Shown: positions 8,137 to 17,967 of the stretch, piece by piece
How positions within the stretch are numbered: the stretch's first letter is position 1
Layout: each line of letters starts with the position of its first letter
NCBI RefSeq assembly: GCF_015500075.1
Contig: NZ_CP045496.1
Location: forward strand, 5,280,001-5,344,000
Source of the DNA: Mesorhizobium sp. INR15
GTDB lineage: Bacteria > Pseudomonadota > Alphaproteobacteria > Rhizobiales > Rhizobiaceae
Reading direction: 5' to 3'
Length of the DNA stretch: 64,000 bases
Notes under the pieces: generated by a model
What the model was told of the DNA's origin: nothing
Database searches by the model: none
What the model saw: only the letters and a program-made list of their open reading frames with translations
Translations under genes and position numbers: made by a program

Positions 8137-9321
8137 TCAGGCAATCGCACGGCGGCGCGACGCAAGGATAAACAGTCCGAGCAACGCCACGCTCGCGGCG
8201 GCGCTGGCAGCGGCAAATTCCGGCACCGGCCGGAAATCCTTGCCGTCGATCAGCAACGACGCCGCGACCGGCCCGATCGCCAGGCCAAAAAGCTGCGCGG
8301 CCGGCACCAGCAGCACGGCCGTGCGTGTCTCGTCAGCGGTGATTGCCAACCGTATCTGATAGGGCACGACGAACAGGAGGATGAAACCCATGACCAGCGC
8401 AGCGGCCCAGAATGCCGTGATGCCCGGCCCGCTCGCCAGAACAAGCGAGCTGATCAGCGCGACGATACCAATTCCCGTGATGGCGACGCGATAATCAATG
8501 CGGGCTTCGAACACGGTCGCCGTCGTCGCACCCAGGACCTGTACCGCGAGACTGGCGGAGACGATCAGGCCAATGGTGCGCCCGTCAATGCCGAATTGTC
8601 CGCCGATCGGCTCCAGAAAGGCCCAGACCGCGCCGAAGAACATGAAGTAGCAGAAGACCGACAACAGAGCGGTGATCGAAGGCGCCGTCAGCACATTGGC
8701 CAGATTCTCTTCCTTAGGCAGATGGGCGTAGTCGCCGGGAACGATGAAGGCGACCGCCAGCGATGCAAAGCAGACGATGGCAAGAACGATGAAGCCCCCC
8801 GCCGATCCGGCAGCCGGGATCACATAGAGCGCCAGCAGCAAGGCAAGAACACATTGCGCCAGGGTCTGCATGGTGACGAAATAGCCGCCGATGCGCTCGG
8901 CCCGCCGCGAACGGGCGATCAGTTCCGTGGCGACCGCGACCAGGCCACCCTCGGCCAGTCCGGCCAGGGCACGGGCAGCCATCAGCATGTTGGCGCTCGT
9001 GGCATAAGCCGTCCAAAGGTTCGCCACCGCAAGCAGGATCAAAAGGACAGCACTTTTCCCGCGCATGTTGCGTGCGGATAGCAACATCGCCAACACCGCC
9101 GAGCCGATCGCAATCGCGATCATCTCCGCCGTGGCGACCAGGGCCAATTCATCGCCTCTGACATGACCCTCGGTGTAAAGTGCGCCAAGCAGCACGGGCT
9201 GAAGACCCAGGATCAGCAGGCCGACAGAACCCACCCAAAGAGCCGAGGCAAGTTGCAAGCGCGTCGGGTTGCCAACCAGCCAATCGCCGCTATCCGCGAC
9301 CGCGGATTCTGTTGACGTCAC
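8137..9321 (-). CDS. MFS transporter
   Basis: This 394-residue protein has about twelve hydrophobic helices and a major-facilitator layout with a basic loop after helix 2 (SARNMRGKS). The GTG start is supported by GGAGGCGCCT just upstream. As the first gene of an operon with an aldonolactone oxidase and a PLP enzyme, it may import or export their sugar-acid or amino-acid substrate. A divergent TetR gene and a perfect operator-like palindrome lie upstream. The substrate is unknown. Confidence 0.8.
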   Translation of the reverse strand: MTSTESAVADSGDWLVGNPTRLQLASALWVGSVGLLILGLQPVLLGALYTEGHVRGDELALVATAEMIAIAIGSAVLAMLLSARNMRGKSAVLLILLAVANLWTAYATSANMLMAARALAGLAEGGLVAVATELIARSRRAERIGGYFVTMQTLAQCVLALLLALYVIPAAGSAGGFIVLAIVCFASLAVAFIVPGDYAHLPKEENLANVLTAPSITALLSVFCYFMFFGAVWAFLEPIGGQFGIDGRTIGLIVSASLAVQVLGATTATVFEARIDYRVAITGIGIVALISSLVLASGPGITAFWAAALVMGFILLFVVPYQIRLAITADETRTAVLLVPAAQLFGLAIGPVAASLLIDGKDFRPVPEFAAASAAASVALLGLFILASRRRAIA

Positions 9322-9358
9322 AGGCGCCTCCCAACGTCCTTGCCGCTCGGCAGAAAAT

Positions 9359-9373
9359 CTGACAGGTTGTCAG
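9359..9373. promoter_or_regulatory. Candidate TetR operator palindrome
   Basis: The 15-bp sequence CTGACAGGTTGTCAG is a perfect inverted repeat (6-bp arms, 3-bp centre) in the gap between the MFS operon and the divergent TetR gene. The position fits repression of both directions by the adjacent regulator. Confidence 0.6.
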
Positions 9374-9445
9374 CATTACAGAAACTGATACTTGATCATG
9401 TTTCTTGTCAACCAGAAATTTGGACGTCCACGAGAGATCTGGCGG

Positions 9446-10072
9446 ATGACGGAAACAAGGGGAACGGCAACCGAGCTCAGGCGCAAACCGAAGCAGGAGC
9501 GCAGCCGCGAGCGCATCGATGCCATCCTGTCGACGACGATGCGGCTGATTGGCGAAAAGGGCATCGATGCCGTCACCATGAAGGAAGTGGGCTTGCTGGC
9601 CGGCGGGCCGATCGCCACCGTCTATCACTATTTCCCCAACAAATCGGCGATCCTGGCGATGCTCTACGAGCGGTTCTCAGAAGTCAGCCGCGCACGGCTG
9701 ACAGCGATCATCGCCGACTTAAGCCGCGTTGACGATGTCATTGGCGCCGCCGACCGGTTGCTTGACGACTACTATGAGCGCGTCGCGAGCGACCCCGCCA
9801 TCCAGGACCTGCAGAACGCGATCCAGGCCGACAAGGCTCTGCAGAATCTCGATATCGCTGAAACCCGGCGACAGGCGAACATGTTCTACGATCAGGTCGC
9901 CCCTCTCCTTGATCCAGACAGACGCGAGCAGTTCGGGCGGATCGTTTTCCTGATCTTCCAGCTTGCTGGCGGTGTAGTACGCCTGGCGCTTACCCAGGAC
10001 GAAAAAGAAGGCCGCAAGACGATCGAGGACTACAGGTCGATCATCCACATCCAGTTACGGCTTTTTCTTTAG
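9446..10072 (+). CDS. TetR-family transcriptional regulator
   Basis: This 208-residue regulator has an N-terminal HTH at about residues 15-60 (IDAVTMKEVGLLAGGPIATVYHYFPNK is the recognition region). A C-terminal all-helical ligand domain follows. I chose the ATG at 9446 because an upstream TTG would add residues unlike the family. It is divergent from the MFS / lactone oxidase / PLP-enzyme operon and probably controls it through the palindrome at 9359-9373. Confidence 0.85.
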   Translation: MTETRGTATELRRKPKQERSRERIDAILSTTMRLIGEKGIDAVTMKEVGLLAGGPIATVYHYFPNKSAILAMLYERFSEVSRARLTAIIADLSRVDDVIGAADRLLDDYYERVASDPAIQDLQNAIQADKALQNLDIAETRRQANMFYDQVAPLLDPDRREQFGRIVFLIFQLAGGVVRLALTQDEKEGRKTIEDYRSIIHIQLRLFL

Positions 10073-10101
10073 GGATCGCGGAACGAAAATCCGTCCGATC
10101 C

Positions 10102-10130
10102 TTGACTCTGGCAAGCCACAAGCCTATCTC
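10102..10130 (+). promoter_or_regulatory. groESL promoter (sigma-70 / RpoH type)
   Basis: CTTGACT (TTGACT at 10102-10107) is followed after 17 bases by CCTATCTC (TATCTC at 10125-10130). This suits a housekeeping promoter and also the alphaproteobacterial RpoH pattern CTTG ... CYTATNT. The CIRCE operator begins ten bases downstream, about where transcription would start. Confidence 0.75.
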
Positions 10131-10139
10131 ACCGCCACG

Positions 10140-10166
10140 TTAGCACTCGCCTTTAGTGAGTGCTAA
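10140..10166 (+). promoter_or_regulatory. CIRCE element (HrcA operator)
   Basis: TTAGCACTC, nine bases, GAGTGCTAA is an exact match to the CIRCE consensus. It sits between the promoter and groES, so HrcA should repress the operon in the absence of stress. Confidence 0.97.
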
Positions 10167-10255
10167 CCGATTGTCCGGTTCGCCGGGCTTTCATGGATTG
10201 TCCGGCTTTGCCGGACGGAGGAACTGTTCTCACCATTCTCATCGAGGAAGTAAAA

Positions 10256-10552
10256 ATGGCAAAGTCGAAGTTCCGCCCGCTTCATGACCGCGTGGTCGTT
10301 CGCCGGGTCGAATCCGAATCCAAGACCGCCGGCGGGATCATTATCCCGGATACGGCGAAGGAAAAGCCGCAGGAAGGCGAAATCATCGCCGTCGGCTCCG
10401 GCGCTCGCGACGAAGCTGGCAAGCTGGTCCCGCTGGACGTCAAGGCTGGCGACCGCATCTTGTTCGGCAAGTGGTCGGGCACCGAAGTCAAGCTCAATGG
10501 CGAAGACCTTCTGATCATGAAGGAATCCGACATCATGGGCATCATCGGCTGA
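10256..10552 (+). CDS. groES: Co-chaperonin GroES
   Basis: This 98-residue protein begins MAKSKFRPLHDRVVVRR and contains the mobile loop (residues about 18-33, SESKTAGGIIIPDTAKE) and the GroES core. It forms the heptameric lid that caps GroEL during protein folding in the cytoplasm. The start is fixed by the family length and by GAGGAAG six bases before the ATG; a longer in-frame extension reaches back to CIRCE and is rejected. groEL follows after 62 bases. Confidence 0.98.
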   Translation: MAKSKFRPLHDRVVVRRVESESKTAGGIIIPDTAKEKPQEGEIIAVGSGARDEAGKLVPLDVKAGDRILFGKWSGTEVKLNGEDLLIMKESDIMGIIG

Positions 10553-10614
10553 ATATCGGCCTCACCGTCAACTGAATTTCGGGCTTGAACTCAAAGCCCC
10601 GACAGGAGCTAACA

Positions 10615-12270
<1,656 letters not shown>

Positions 12271-12299
12271 TCCACGCTTCCATCCGCATTCAGCTACGG

Positions 12300-12330
12300 A
12301 AAGGGCGGCAGCGATGCCGCCCTTTCTCGT
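12300..12330 (+). terminator. Terminator of groESL
   Basis: An 11-bp perfect stem (AAAGGGCGGCA / TGCCGCCCTTT) with a GCGA loop is followed by a T-containing tail (CTCGTTGTT), 29 bases after the groEL stop. Confidence 0.85.
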
Positions 12331-12380
12331 TGTTCAGAGCAGCGTCAAATCTCCGAGCCTAGGCTTCAACCCGATCGCGG

Positions 12381-12412
12381 AAAAAAGAGCCCGCCGGCGG
12401 GGGCCAGCGGGC
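12381..12412 (-). terminator. Rho-independent terminator for the leftward LysE/RhtB gene
   Basis: On the minus strand GCCCGCTGGC, a CCCC loop and GCCGGCGGGC form a ten-pair stem with one G:U pair, followed by TCTTTTTT. It lies about 120 bases beyond the exporter stop and faces the groEL terminator. Confidence 0.75.
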
Positions 12413-12534
12413 GACGGGCCTTCAACGGCCCCCTGACCGCCTGGAGGGACGCGCGGTCGTGCAAAGCAACGTATGACCGAGGCCGGAAGTTTCAGCGGCT
12501 AAAAAATCGACCCAACCGGCCGTACCAATGGCCG

Positions 12535-13146
12535 CTACCGGTCGGCCAGCGCCAGCTTGGCGCCGAGCATGACGAAGGCGGCCGCGAAGCTGCGGCGCAT
12601 CCAGGTCAGCACCTTTGGCCGCGACACGACATGATTGCGGACAGAGGCAGCGAAGACGCCGTAGCCGACAAAGACGACGAAGGTCAAAACCATGAAGACG
12701 GTGCTGAGTTCCAGCATCTTTGAAAACGCATTCGGCTCCGTGGTGCTGACGAATTGCGGCAGGAAGGCGAAGAAGAAGATCGACAGTTTCGGGTTGAGAA
12801 CATTGACGAGGATGCCGGTGGCAATCACCTTGCCGGTCGAGCGCGGCGCGACATTTTCCTCGACACTCAGGCCGCCTGTCTCCTTCAGCGTCCTCCAGGC
12901 CATGTAGAGCAGGTATGCGACGCCCAGATATTTCAGCGTTTCGAAGGCGACGGCACTGGTGTGCAGGAGCGCGGCAAGGCCAGTGATGGCAGCGGCCATA
13001 TGCGGGATGATGCCGAGCGTGCAGCCAAAAGCGGCGATGATGCTGGCGCGGGCGCCGCGTGAGAGCCCAGCGCTCAGCGTATAGAGAACGCCAGTGCCGG
13101 GCGAAGCCACGACGATCAGCGACGTCAACAGGAATTCGATGCTCAC
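12535..13146 (-). CDS. LysE/RhtB-family amino-acid exporter
   Basis: This 203-residue inner-membrane protein has the RhtB pattern: SPGTGVLYTLSAGLSRG near the N-terminus, about six hydrophobic helices, and LNPKLSIFFFAFLPQFV around residue 120. Such proteins export amino acids or homoserine lactone-like compounds. The start is the GTG at 13146, because CTGGAGGAACCACC precedes it and the extra upstream frame has no membrane character. The substrate is unknown. Confidence 0.88.
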   Translation of the reverse strand: MSIEFLLTSLIVVASPGTGVLYTLSAGLSRGARASIIAAFGCTLGIIPHMAAAITGLAALLHTSAVAFETLKYLGVAYLLYMAWRTLKETGGLSVEENVAPRSTGKVIATGILVNVLNPKLSIFFFAFLPQFVSTTEPNAFSKMLELSTVFMVLTFVVFVGYGVFAASVRNHVVSRPKVLTWMRRSFAAAFVMLGAKLALADR

Positions 13147-13233
13147 GGTGGTTCCTCCAGATGCCCTGCCCGGAGTTACCGTAGTCACCGAAATCCGCCG
13201 GCACAAGCCGGGCGCAAATCGGTCGAAGGCGCC

Positions 13234-13566
13234 TCAGATGAGCGGCAGGCCGTGCGCCTCGCGCGCCATCAGGCAAGCGTCATCGCCGGGCATGCAAGCG
13301 CGGCAGACATCCGGACGGAGCTCATAGATGCCACAGGCGGTCTTCTTGCCGACATCGCCGGATAAAGCGGAGCAGCGCACCCCATCGCACCGCATGCCGG
13401 ATTCATCGGCCGCGACATATTTCGCCGGAATGCGGTCGAGTTGCGCGTCATCCTCCATGGAAAACCGCGGCCATTCCGACGAATAGGAGCAGCACGCCCC
13501 GCAGCTCTGGCAATCGAATGCGCCATGCGTCGGCGGCAAGGAAAGGCGATCGCTATCCTGCGGCAA
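13234..13566 (-). CDS. YkgJ-family cysteine-cluster protein
   Basis: This 110-residue protein has the Cys-rich signature CQSCGACC near residue 19 and CGIYELRPDVCRAC near residue 78, the pattern of the YkgJ/UPF0153 putative zinc- or iron-chelating family. Eleven cysteines in 110 residues imply a metal site. The function is unknown. It reads leftward and ends about 90 bases before the exporter gene start, so the two could share a transcript. Confidence 0.82.
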   Translation of the reverse strand: MPQDSDRLSLPPTHGAFDCQSCGACCSYSSEWPRFSMEDDAQLDRIPAKYVAADESGMRCDGVRCSALSGDVGKKTACGIYELRPDVCRACMPGDDACLMAREAHGLPLI

Positions 13567-13570
13567 AGCG

Positions 13571-13741
13571 TTATTTCTTTTTCCGGGCCTTGCCCTTCGG
13601 CGCTTCCGACGGGGACTTGAAAAGGTCGGTCGAAGCCTCGGCAGGCTCTTCAGCGCCTTTCGGAGCAGCGTTCACCTTGGCCGGCTTGGCGGCGGCACCC
13701 GGCGCGGTAGGCTGGTCCTTGCTGGAAAATTTGATGGCCAT
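13571..13741 (-). CDS. Small lysine/proline/alanine-rich protein, 56 residues
   Basis: This short frame starts with an ATG one base after the TGA of the 134-residue gene upstream and ends MAIKFSS ... KGKARKKK. It is acidic in the middle (GAEEPAEASTDLF) and strongly basic at the end. No domain is recognised. The tight spacing and the shared orientation with two other small genes support translation. Low-complexity composition suggests a disordered, perhaps nucleic-acid-binding protein. Confidence 0.6.
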   Translation of the reverse strand: MAIKFSSKDQPTAPGAAAKPAKVNAAPKGAEEPAEASTDLFKSPSEAPKGKARKKK

Positions 13742-13742
13742 A

Positions 13743-14147
13743 TCAGTCCTCGTCAGCGAAACGTGATGGCGCGCGCGGATTGCGCAGGCGGCCGATCAGT
13801 GCCGAAACCGCCGTGATGTTCATTTCCTCGGGCGACCAGTTCTTTACCGCCTCGATGTGGTGGGAAGCCAGTTCTCGATGCGTGCTGCCGCTATAGGCGG
13901 CGTCCTGATAGGTCACCCGCTCATGAGTCTTGGCGTCCTCGCGGACATATTCGATCAGGTAGTTCGGGCATTCGGCGCGGCCGCGCACCCCAACCCTCAC
14001 CTGGGCATCGCCATGAGCGCGCTTGCAGCGCTCAAGCTTCTCAAGCACGCGCCGGACATATTCGACCGGCTTGTCGAGACCTTCGACAACATCGGCGATG
14101 GTCGAGTCGGCGGCAATCAACTTTGGCGGAACACGCTTGGTGGCCAT
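13743..14147 (-). CDS. Conserved hypothetical protein, 134 residues
   Basis: No named family is recognised. The protein has a helical N-terminal half (ADSTIADVVEGLDKPVEYVRRVLEKLERC) and a second half with SGSTHRELASHHIEAVKNW. Its start overlaps the stop of the 75-residue gene (ATGA) and its stop is one base before the 56-residue gene, so the three form a tight operon. Confidence 0.7.
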   Translation of the reverse strand: MATKRVPPKLIAADSTIADVVEGLDKPVEYVRRVLEKLERCKRAHGDAQVRVGVRGRAECPNYLIEYVREDAKTHERVTYQDAAYSGSTHRELASHHIEAVKNWSPEEMNITAVSALIGRLRNPRAPSRFADED

Positions 14148-14374
14148 CAGCGTTTGCCCACGCGCTTCGGCTGAGCAGCCAGGACCGTAGCAGCCGCAAG
14201 ATCGTCAGCTTCTTTTTCCAGGCGCAGTTCACGCAACCGGGCGGTCTTGGCCTCACGCGCCTGACTGACGGCGTCCTGTTCGGACACGATGCGGCCCAAT
14301 GACATGGATTGGGTCCGGGTCTTGCTGAATATGGACTCAGCCTGATCGCGAGATGTCTTCGAAGTGGCGGTCAA
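14147..14374 (-). CDS. Small coiled-coil-like hypothetical protein, 75 residues
   Basis: I start at the TTG at 14374, which has GGAGAAAGAC just upstream; longer frames reach into non-coding sequence. The product is charged and probably helical (AVSQAREAKTARLRELRLEKEADDLAAA), ending in a basic tail QPKRVGKR. No family is recognised. It is the first gene of the three-gene operon of small unknown proteins. Confidence 0.6.
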   Translation of the reverse strand: MTATSKTSRDQAESIFSKTRTQSMSLGRIVSEQDAVSQAREAKTARLRELRLEKEADDLAAATVLAAQPKRVGKR

Positions 14375-14547
14375 AGTCTTTCTCCTGTCCGCAGCGTGAT
14401 GCAGGAAGACCGGTTCTCGACCGGGATCACGCACAAAACAATATGGTATCGGTCTCAAATCGCGCGCCAACCGAAGGCGCAATGCTCTTTCGACCTGTCA
14501 GAGCGTCCTTAGCACGACCAAATGGTTGTGCGGCTTGTTAAATTGAC

Positions 14548-14584
14548 CGCTCAAACGAAAAAGGTCAGGCATGGCCTGACCTTC
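14548..14584 (-). terminator. Terminator of the cold-shock gene
   Basis: A perfect ten-pair stem (AAGGTCAGGC / GCCTGACCTT, three-base loop) at 14562-14584 is followed on the minus strand by TTTCGTTT. It ends the leftward cold-shock transcript. Confidence 0.75.
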
Positions 14585-14589
14585 CGTTA

Positions 14590-14628
14590 GAGCGCCTCGC
14601 GTCCAGATGGATACGCAAAGGGCGCTCT
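14590..14628. repeat. Interrupted palindrome
   Basis: AGAGCGCC at the left and GGCGCTCT at the right flank a GC-rich centre (TCGCGTCC ... TACGCAAA). The sequence is of the kind found as short dispersed repeats in rhizobial intergenic regions. It lies between the cold-shock gene and its terminator. The rest of the 14375-14690 gap shows no gene. Confidence 0.4.
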
Positions 14629-14690
14629 CAGAATTCGCCATTCACCGGTGCCAGTACATCCGTGGTCACCGGGAAAGCTGAATTCCGAAT

Positions 14691-14900
14691 TTAGGCCGCC
14701 TTCAACTGGTCGGCGGACATCTTGCCGGACTTGTTGTCGCGGACCATCTCGTAGCCAAGCTTCTGGCCTTCGACGATGTCGCGCATTCCGGCGCGCTCGA
14801 CGGCGGAGATGTGAACAAAAACGTCTGCCGAACCATCGTCAGGCTGAATAAAACCAAAGCCCTTGGTGGCGTTGAACCATTTAACTGTGCCGGTGCTCAT
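14691..14900 (-). CDS. Cold-shock domain protein (CspA family)
   Basis: This 69-residue single-domain OB-fold protein has the RNP1-like motif KGFGFIQPDD and RNP2-like DVFVHISAV. It should bind single-stranded RNA and act as an RNA chaperone. GGAAAGGG precedes the ATG. About 90 untranslated bases lie upstream before the next gene, typical of cold-shock genes with a long leader. A good terminator follows at 14548-14584. Confidence 0.95.
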   Translation of the reverse strand: MSTGTVKWFNATKGFGFIQPDDGSADVFVHISAVERAGMRDIVEGQKLGYEMVRDNKSGKMSADQLKAA

Positions 14901-15094
14901 AACGAACCCTTTCCATGGCAAAATACTCGTTCGCCGCCGTGCGAGTGCACAACGTCGTTTGTCTCGATTTTTGATGGGGAAGTTCGTCAAAGGCGCGCTT
15001 CAATGCGCGGATAACAAAAGTCGGTCAAACAAATATCGACAAACATCTTCTAGACTTCTTTTGGAGGCCTGTCAAATTTCTGGGCTGCCTGGCG

Positions 15095-16468
15095 TTACGC
15101 CGCCATCCTGTCCAGCTGCAGAATTGCCTGCCGCAACGCCTCGAAGCAAGCCGCATCGATCGCCGTACCGACATCGCCAGCCATGATCTCAAAGGCCTTG
15201 GACACCGGCATGGCGGCGCGATAGGGGCGTTCCGCCGTCAGGGCGTCGAAGATGTCGGCGGTGGTGACAATGCGGGTGTCGAGATCGATAGCGTCGCCTT
15301 TCAACCCGCGTGGGTAGCCTTTGCCGTCGAGCCGCTCGTGATGCGCGCCGGCAATGCGAGAAAGCTCCCGAAACGCCCCGATCCTGGACAGGATGATCTC
15401 GCCCAGCGCCGGATGATGGCGGATCGCCGCCCATTCGGCTTCATCAAGGCGATCGGGCTTGTCGAGGATTTGATTCGAAACACCGAGCTTGCCGATGTCG
15501 TGCAAGAGTGCGGCGCGCTTCAGCCGGCGGCGGCGCTGATCGTCCAGTCCGAGCCCCTCGGCTATCATGTCGGTGAACAGGGCCACGCGCTCGCTATGAC
15601 CGTTGGTGAAGGGCGACTTGGCATCGACCACTTTGGCGAAGGCAGCGGCAATGTCATCCAGATAGTCGTCATTGATCGGCAGTTGCTGATCCGTCGGCGA
15701 GAGGCCGACCACGGCCAGCGAAAGCTCTGGCGAATCCAGCATGGTCCAGAAATTTGGCGCTGCCGCCGCCCGCTCACAGGCCTCGACAAGGCGCGGCTCG
15801 AACCAGGTGCCGGAACGCACGCGCAATTCGGCAAGCGCGCCTTGCGAGCCAGAGCTGGCGTAAAAGACATCGGCGATCTGCGCGACCAGCGCGATCCGCG
15901 CCAGCGGCGAGATGGCTTCGCCCGTCAGCCCGGTCGGCTGGCCTTGGCCATTCCAGTGCTCATCAAGATCCATGACGCCTTGCGCGACCTGCTCGGGAAA
16001 GCGCATCTGCCGGACGATTTCAGCACCGGTCTGACAGCGTGTCTGGAAAAGCTCCCTGGCGATGGTGCCGCCGTTCATGGCGATGTTGAGCAGCGCCCTG
16101 AAGCGTTCGGCCAGCTTCGCCTTCATGCCGGTTCGCGACAGCACGAAGCGCAGGATCTGAGGCAGGCTGTCGTTGACGAGGTGGAAGTCATGCTTGAGCG
16201 CGATATCGTCCGCCAGGTACAGGCTGCAGATGCGCGCTGCATTGCTGCTGCAACCGACATCCTTGAGAAGAAGGGTGTAGTAGAGGTGCGAGAGCTGTTC
16301 CGGCGACAGCCCGGCTTCGCGGCCGATGTGGAAACCGATCCAGCAGGATCGAACGCAATGGCCGGTCGGATGGCCTTCGCTGATGTCGAGCGCATAGCTG
16401 AGCGCGCTGACCAGTTCGGAAAGCCCGATACCGCCGACAGAAGGCCCTTCTTTCGAGACAATCAACAT
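15095..16468 (-). CDS. HD-GYP domain protein, probable cyclic-di-GMP phosphodiesterase
   Basis: This 457-residue cytoplasmic protein has an HD-GYP domain from about residue 280: HSERVAL at 301, HDIGK at 323-327, HHP at 361, and HHERLDGKGYP at 376-386 with the GYP signature complete. The N-terminal half resembles a second, degenerate HD domain (GHCVRSCWIGFHIGREAG and LLLKDVGCSSN). It should hydrolyse c-di-GMP. No sensor or receiver domain is visible. It is a single-gene unit. Confidence 0.9.
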   Translation of the reverse strand: MLIVSKEGPSVGGIGLSELVSALSYALDISEGHPTGHCVRSCWIGFHIGREAGLSPEQLSHLYYTLLLKDVGCSSNAARICSLYLADDIALKHDFHLVNDSLPQILRFVLSRTGMKAKLAERFRALLNIAMNGGTIARELFQTRCQTGAEIVRQMRFPEQVAQGVMDLDEHWNGQGQPTGLTGEAISPLARIALVAQIADVFYASSGSQGALAELRVRSGTWFEPRLVEACERAAAAPNFWTMLDSPELSLAVVGLSPTDQQLPINDDYLDDIAAAFAKVVDAKSPFTNGHSERVALFTDMIAEGLGLDDQRRRRLKRAALLHDIGKLGVSNQILDKPDRLDEAEWAAIRHHPALGEIILSRIGAFRELSRIAGAHHERLDGKGYPRGLKGDAIDLDTRIVTTADIFDALTAERPYRAAMPVSKAFEIMAGDVGTAIDAACFEALRQAILQLDRMAA

Positions 16469-16610
16469 CCTGCCACCCCTGACACAGGCGGGATGGAAAC
16501 ACAGAGCGTTTAACGTTCCGTTCCACTTCCTGGTGTGGCCGGTTGTGGCGGCCTCGACATCTGGTCCATGCCGCCTGCGTCAACGATCAGAAAATTTGCC
16601 CAATATGCCT

Positions 16611-17399
16611 TCACAGCATGCCGCGGCTGAGGCCGCCATCCACGGGCAGCGCGACACCTGTGACATAGGCCGCATCGTCGCTTGCGAGGAACGCCGCGAC
16701 AGCACCGAACTCGGCGGCGGTTCCGTAGCGCTTCGCCGGAATCTCGGCCTGGCTCTCGGCAGCGATCACGGAGGGGGCGACACCCCGATCCGCGGCATCC
16801 ATGGCGTCGAATTCCTTCGTCCTGTCCGTTGCGAAGCGGCCGGGCAGCAGCAAATTGACGGTAACACCTTCCGCCGCCACCTCGGCGGCCAGGGTCTTGG
16901 CCCAGCCGGCGAGTGCGGCCCGCAGCGCATTCGATGCGGTCAAGCCAGGGATCGGCTCACGGACGGAGGTGGAGGAAACGCCGATGATGCGACCCCAGCG
17001 CCTCGCCCGCATGCCGGGCAGGAAGCATGTGGCGATCCGGATCTGGCTGAGCATCATGCTGGTGAATTGCCCCGCCCATATCTCCGCGTCAAAGACACTC
17101 GCCGCGAAAGGTGGCGGGCCACCGCCATTGAGCAGGACGATGTCGATCCGTTGATGTTCCTGCTCGACCGTACGAAGCAGCCGGGAGACACTGCCGGTGT
17201 CAGAGAGGTCGGCGCTGAGGGCGGTGCAGGCCCCGCCAGCCGACTGGATCATACCGCACGCCTTTTCCAAGGTATCCGCCGCCCGCCCGACCAGGATGAT
17301 GTCAGCGCCTTTTGCCGAGAGAGCTTGGGCGACCCCAAGCCCCAAGCCCTTGCCTCCACCGAGAACCAGCGCTTTGCGCCCCTTCAGATTTGTACTCAT
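16611..17399 (-). CDS. Short-chain dehydrogenase/reductase (SDR)
   Basis: This 262-residue SDR has the nucleotide-binding motif GGGKGLGLGVA near residue 14 and LLNGGGPPP in place of NNAG. The usual catalytic YxxxK is not seen: SSTSVREPIPGLTASNALRAAL has a Thr-Ala-Ser-Asn at the Tyr/Lys region. The missing Tyr is a real oddity of this subgroup and suggests a changed or lost reductase activity. The gene follows a RidA-family gene by 14 bases, and a LysR gene is divergent. Confidence 0.85.
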   Translation of the reverse strand: MSTNLKGRKALVLGGGKGLGLGVAQALSAKGADIILVGRAADTLEKACGMIQSAGGACTALSADLSDTGSVSRLLRTVEQEHQRIDIVLLNGGGPPPFAASVFDAEIWAGQFTSMMLSQIRIATCFLPGMRARRWGRIIGVSSTSVREPIPGLTASNALRAALAGWAKTLAAEVAAEGVTVNLLLPGRFATDRTKEFDAMDAADRGVAPSVIAAESQAEIPAKRYGTAAEFGAVAAFLASDDAAYVTGVALPVDGGLSRGML

Positions 17400-17413
17400 C
17401 AGGTCAAGCTCCG

Positions 17414-17875
17414 CTAGCGAACATGCACGATGGCGTCGGCTTCGACAGGAACATTGGCCGGCAGGCCGCCCATGCCGAGCGCGCAGCGGGCATGCTCGCC
17501 ACGCTCGCCGAAGACATGCAGCAGAAATTCCGAAGCACCGTTGCCAACCTCCGAATAGCTTTTGAAGCCGGGTATCGCATTCACGTAGACGGTCAGCTTC
17601 GCAAACCTGACGACGCGGTCGAGGTCGCCGTCCAGAGCCTTGTCCAGCCAATGGACGATGTTGGCGGCGCAAAGCCGGGCCGCGTGCTGCGCCGTGGCCA
17701 GATCGACCTCCCTGCCGACCTGACCGGTGGCGGCGATGTCTGCGCCGATCTCCGGTATCTGGCCGGAGACGTAGATGATGTCCCCGACCCGCACCGTCGG
17801 CGAGAAGGGCAAGGCGGGGCGCTCAAGGGATGGCCAGGCAATACCGAGTTCTTCAAATTTCTTTCTATAGGACAA
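17414..17875 (-). CDS. RidA (YjgF/YER057c/UK114) family protein
   Basis: This 153-residue protein has the RidA fold pattern: VRVGDIIYVSGQIPE near residue 29, LDRVVRFAKLTVYVN near residue 84, and a C-terminal LPANVPVEADAIVHV. Canonical RidA deaminates reactive enamines, but this longer subgroup lacks the canonical terminal Arg-containing motif, so its substrate may differ. It leads a two-gene unit with the SDR. Confidence 0.88.
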   Translation of the reverse strand: MSYRKKFEELGIAWPSLERPALPFSPTVRVGDIIYVSGQIPEIGADIAATGQVGREVDLATAQHAARLCAANIVHWLDKALDGDLDRVVRFAKLTVYVNAIPGFKSYSEVGNGASEFLLHVFGERGEHARCALGMGGLPANVPVEADAIVHVR

Positions 17876-17967
17876 GGTCCGCTCCTCTCGTTGGATAGGA
17901 GAGACCTTGAACTCAGGTCGGGTGTCGCGATAGGCTGATACTTCTTAGGGCACTATCAGGAATCCTT

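Noticed and set aside
16181..16610. A gene upstream of the HD-GYP gene on the minus strand
   Set aside because: The open frame there mostly overlaps the HD-GYP gene in another frame and has no recognisable features.
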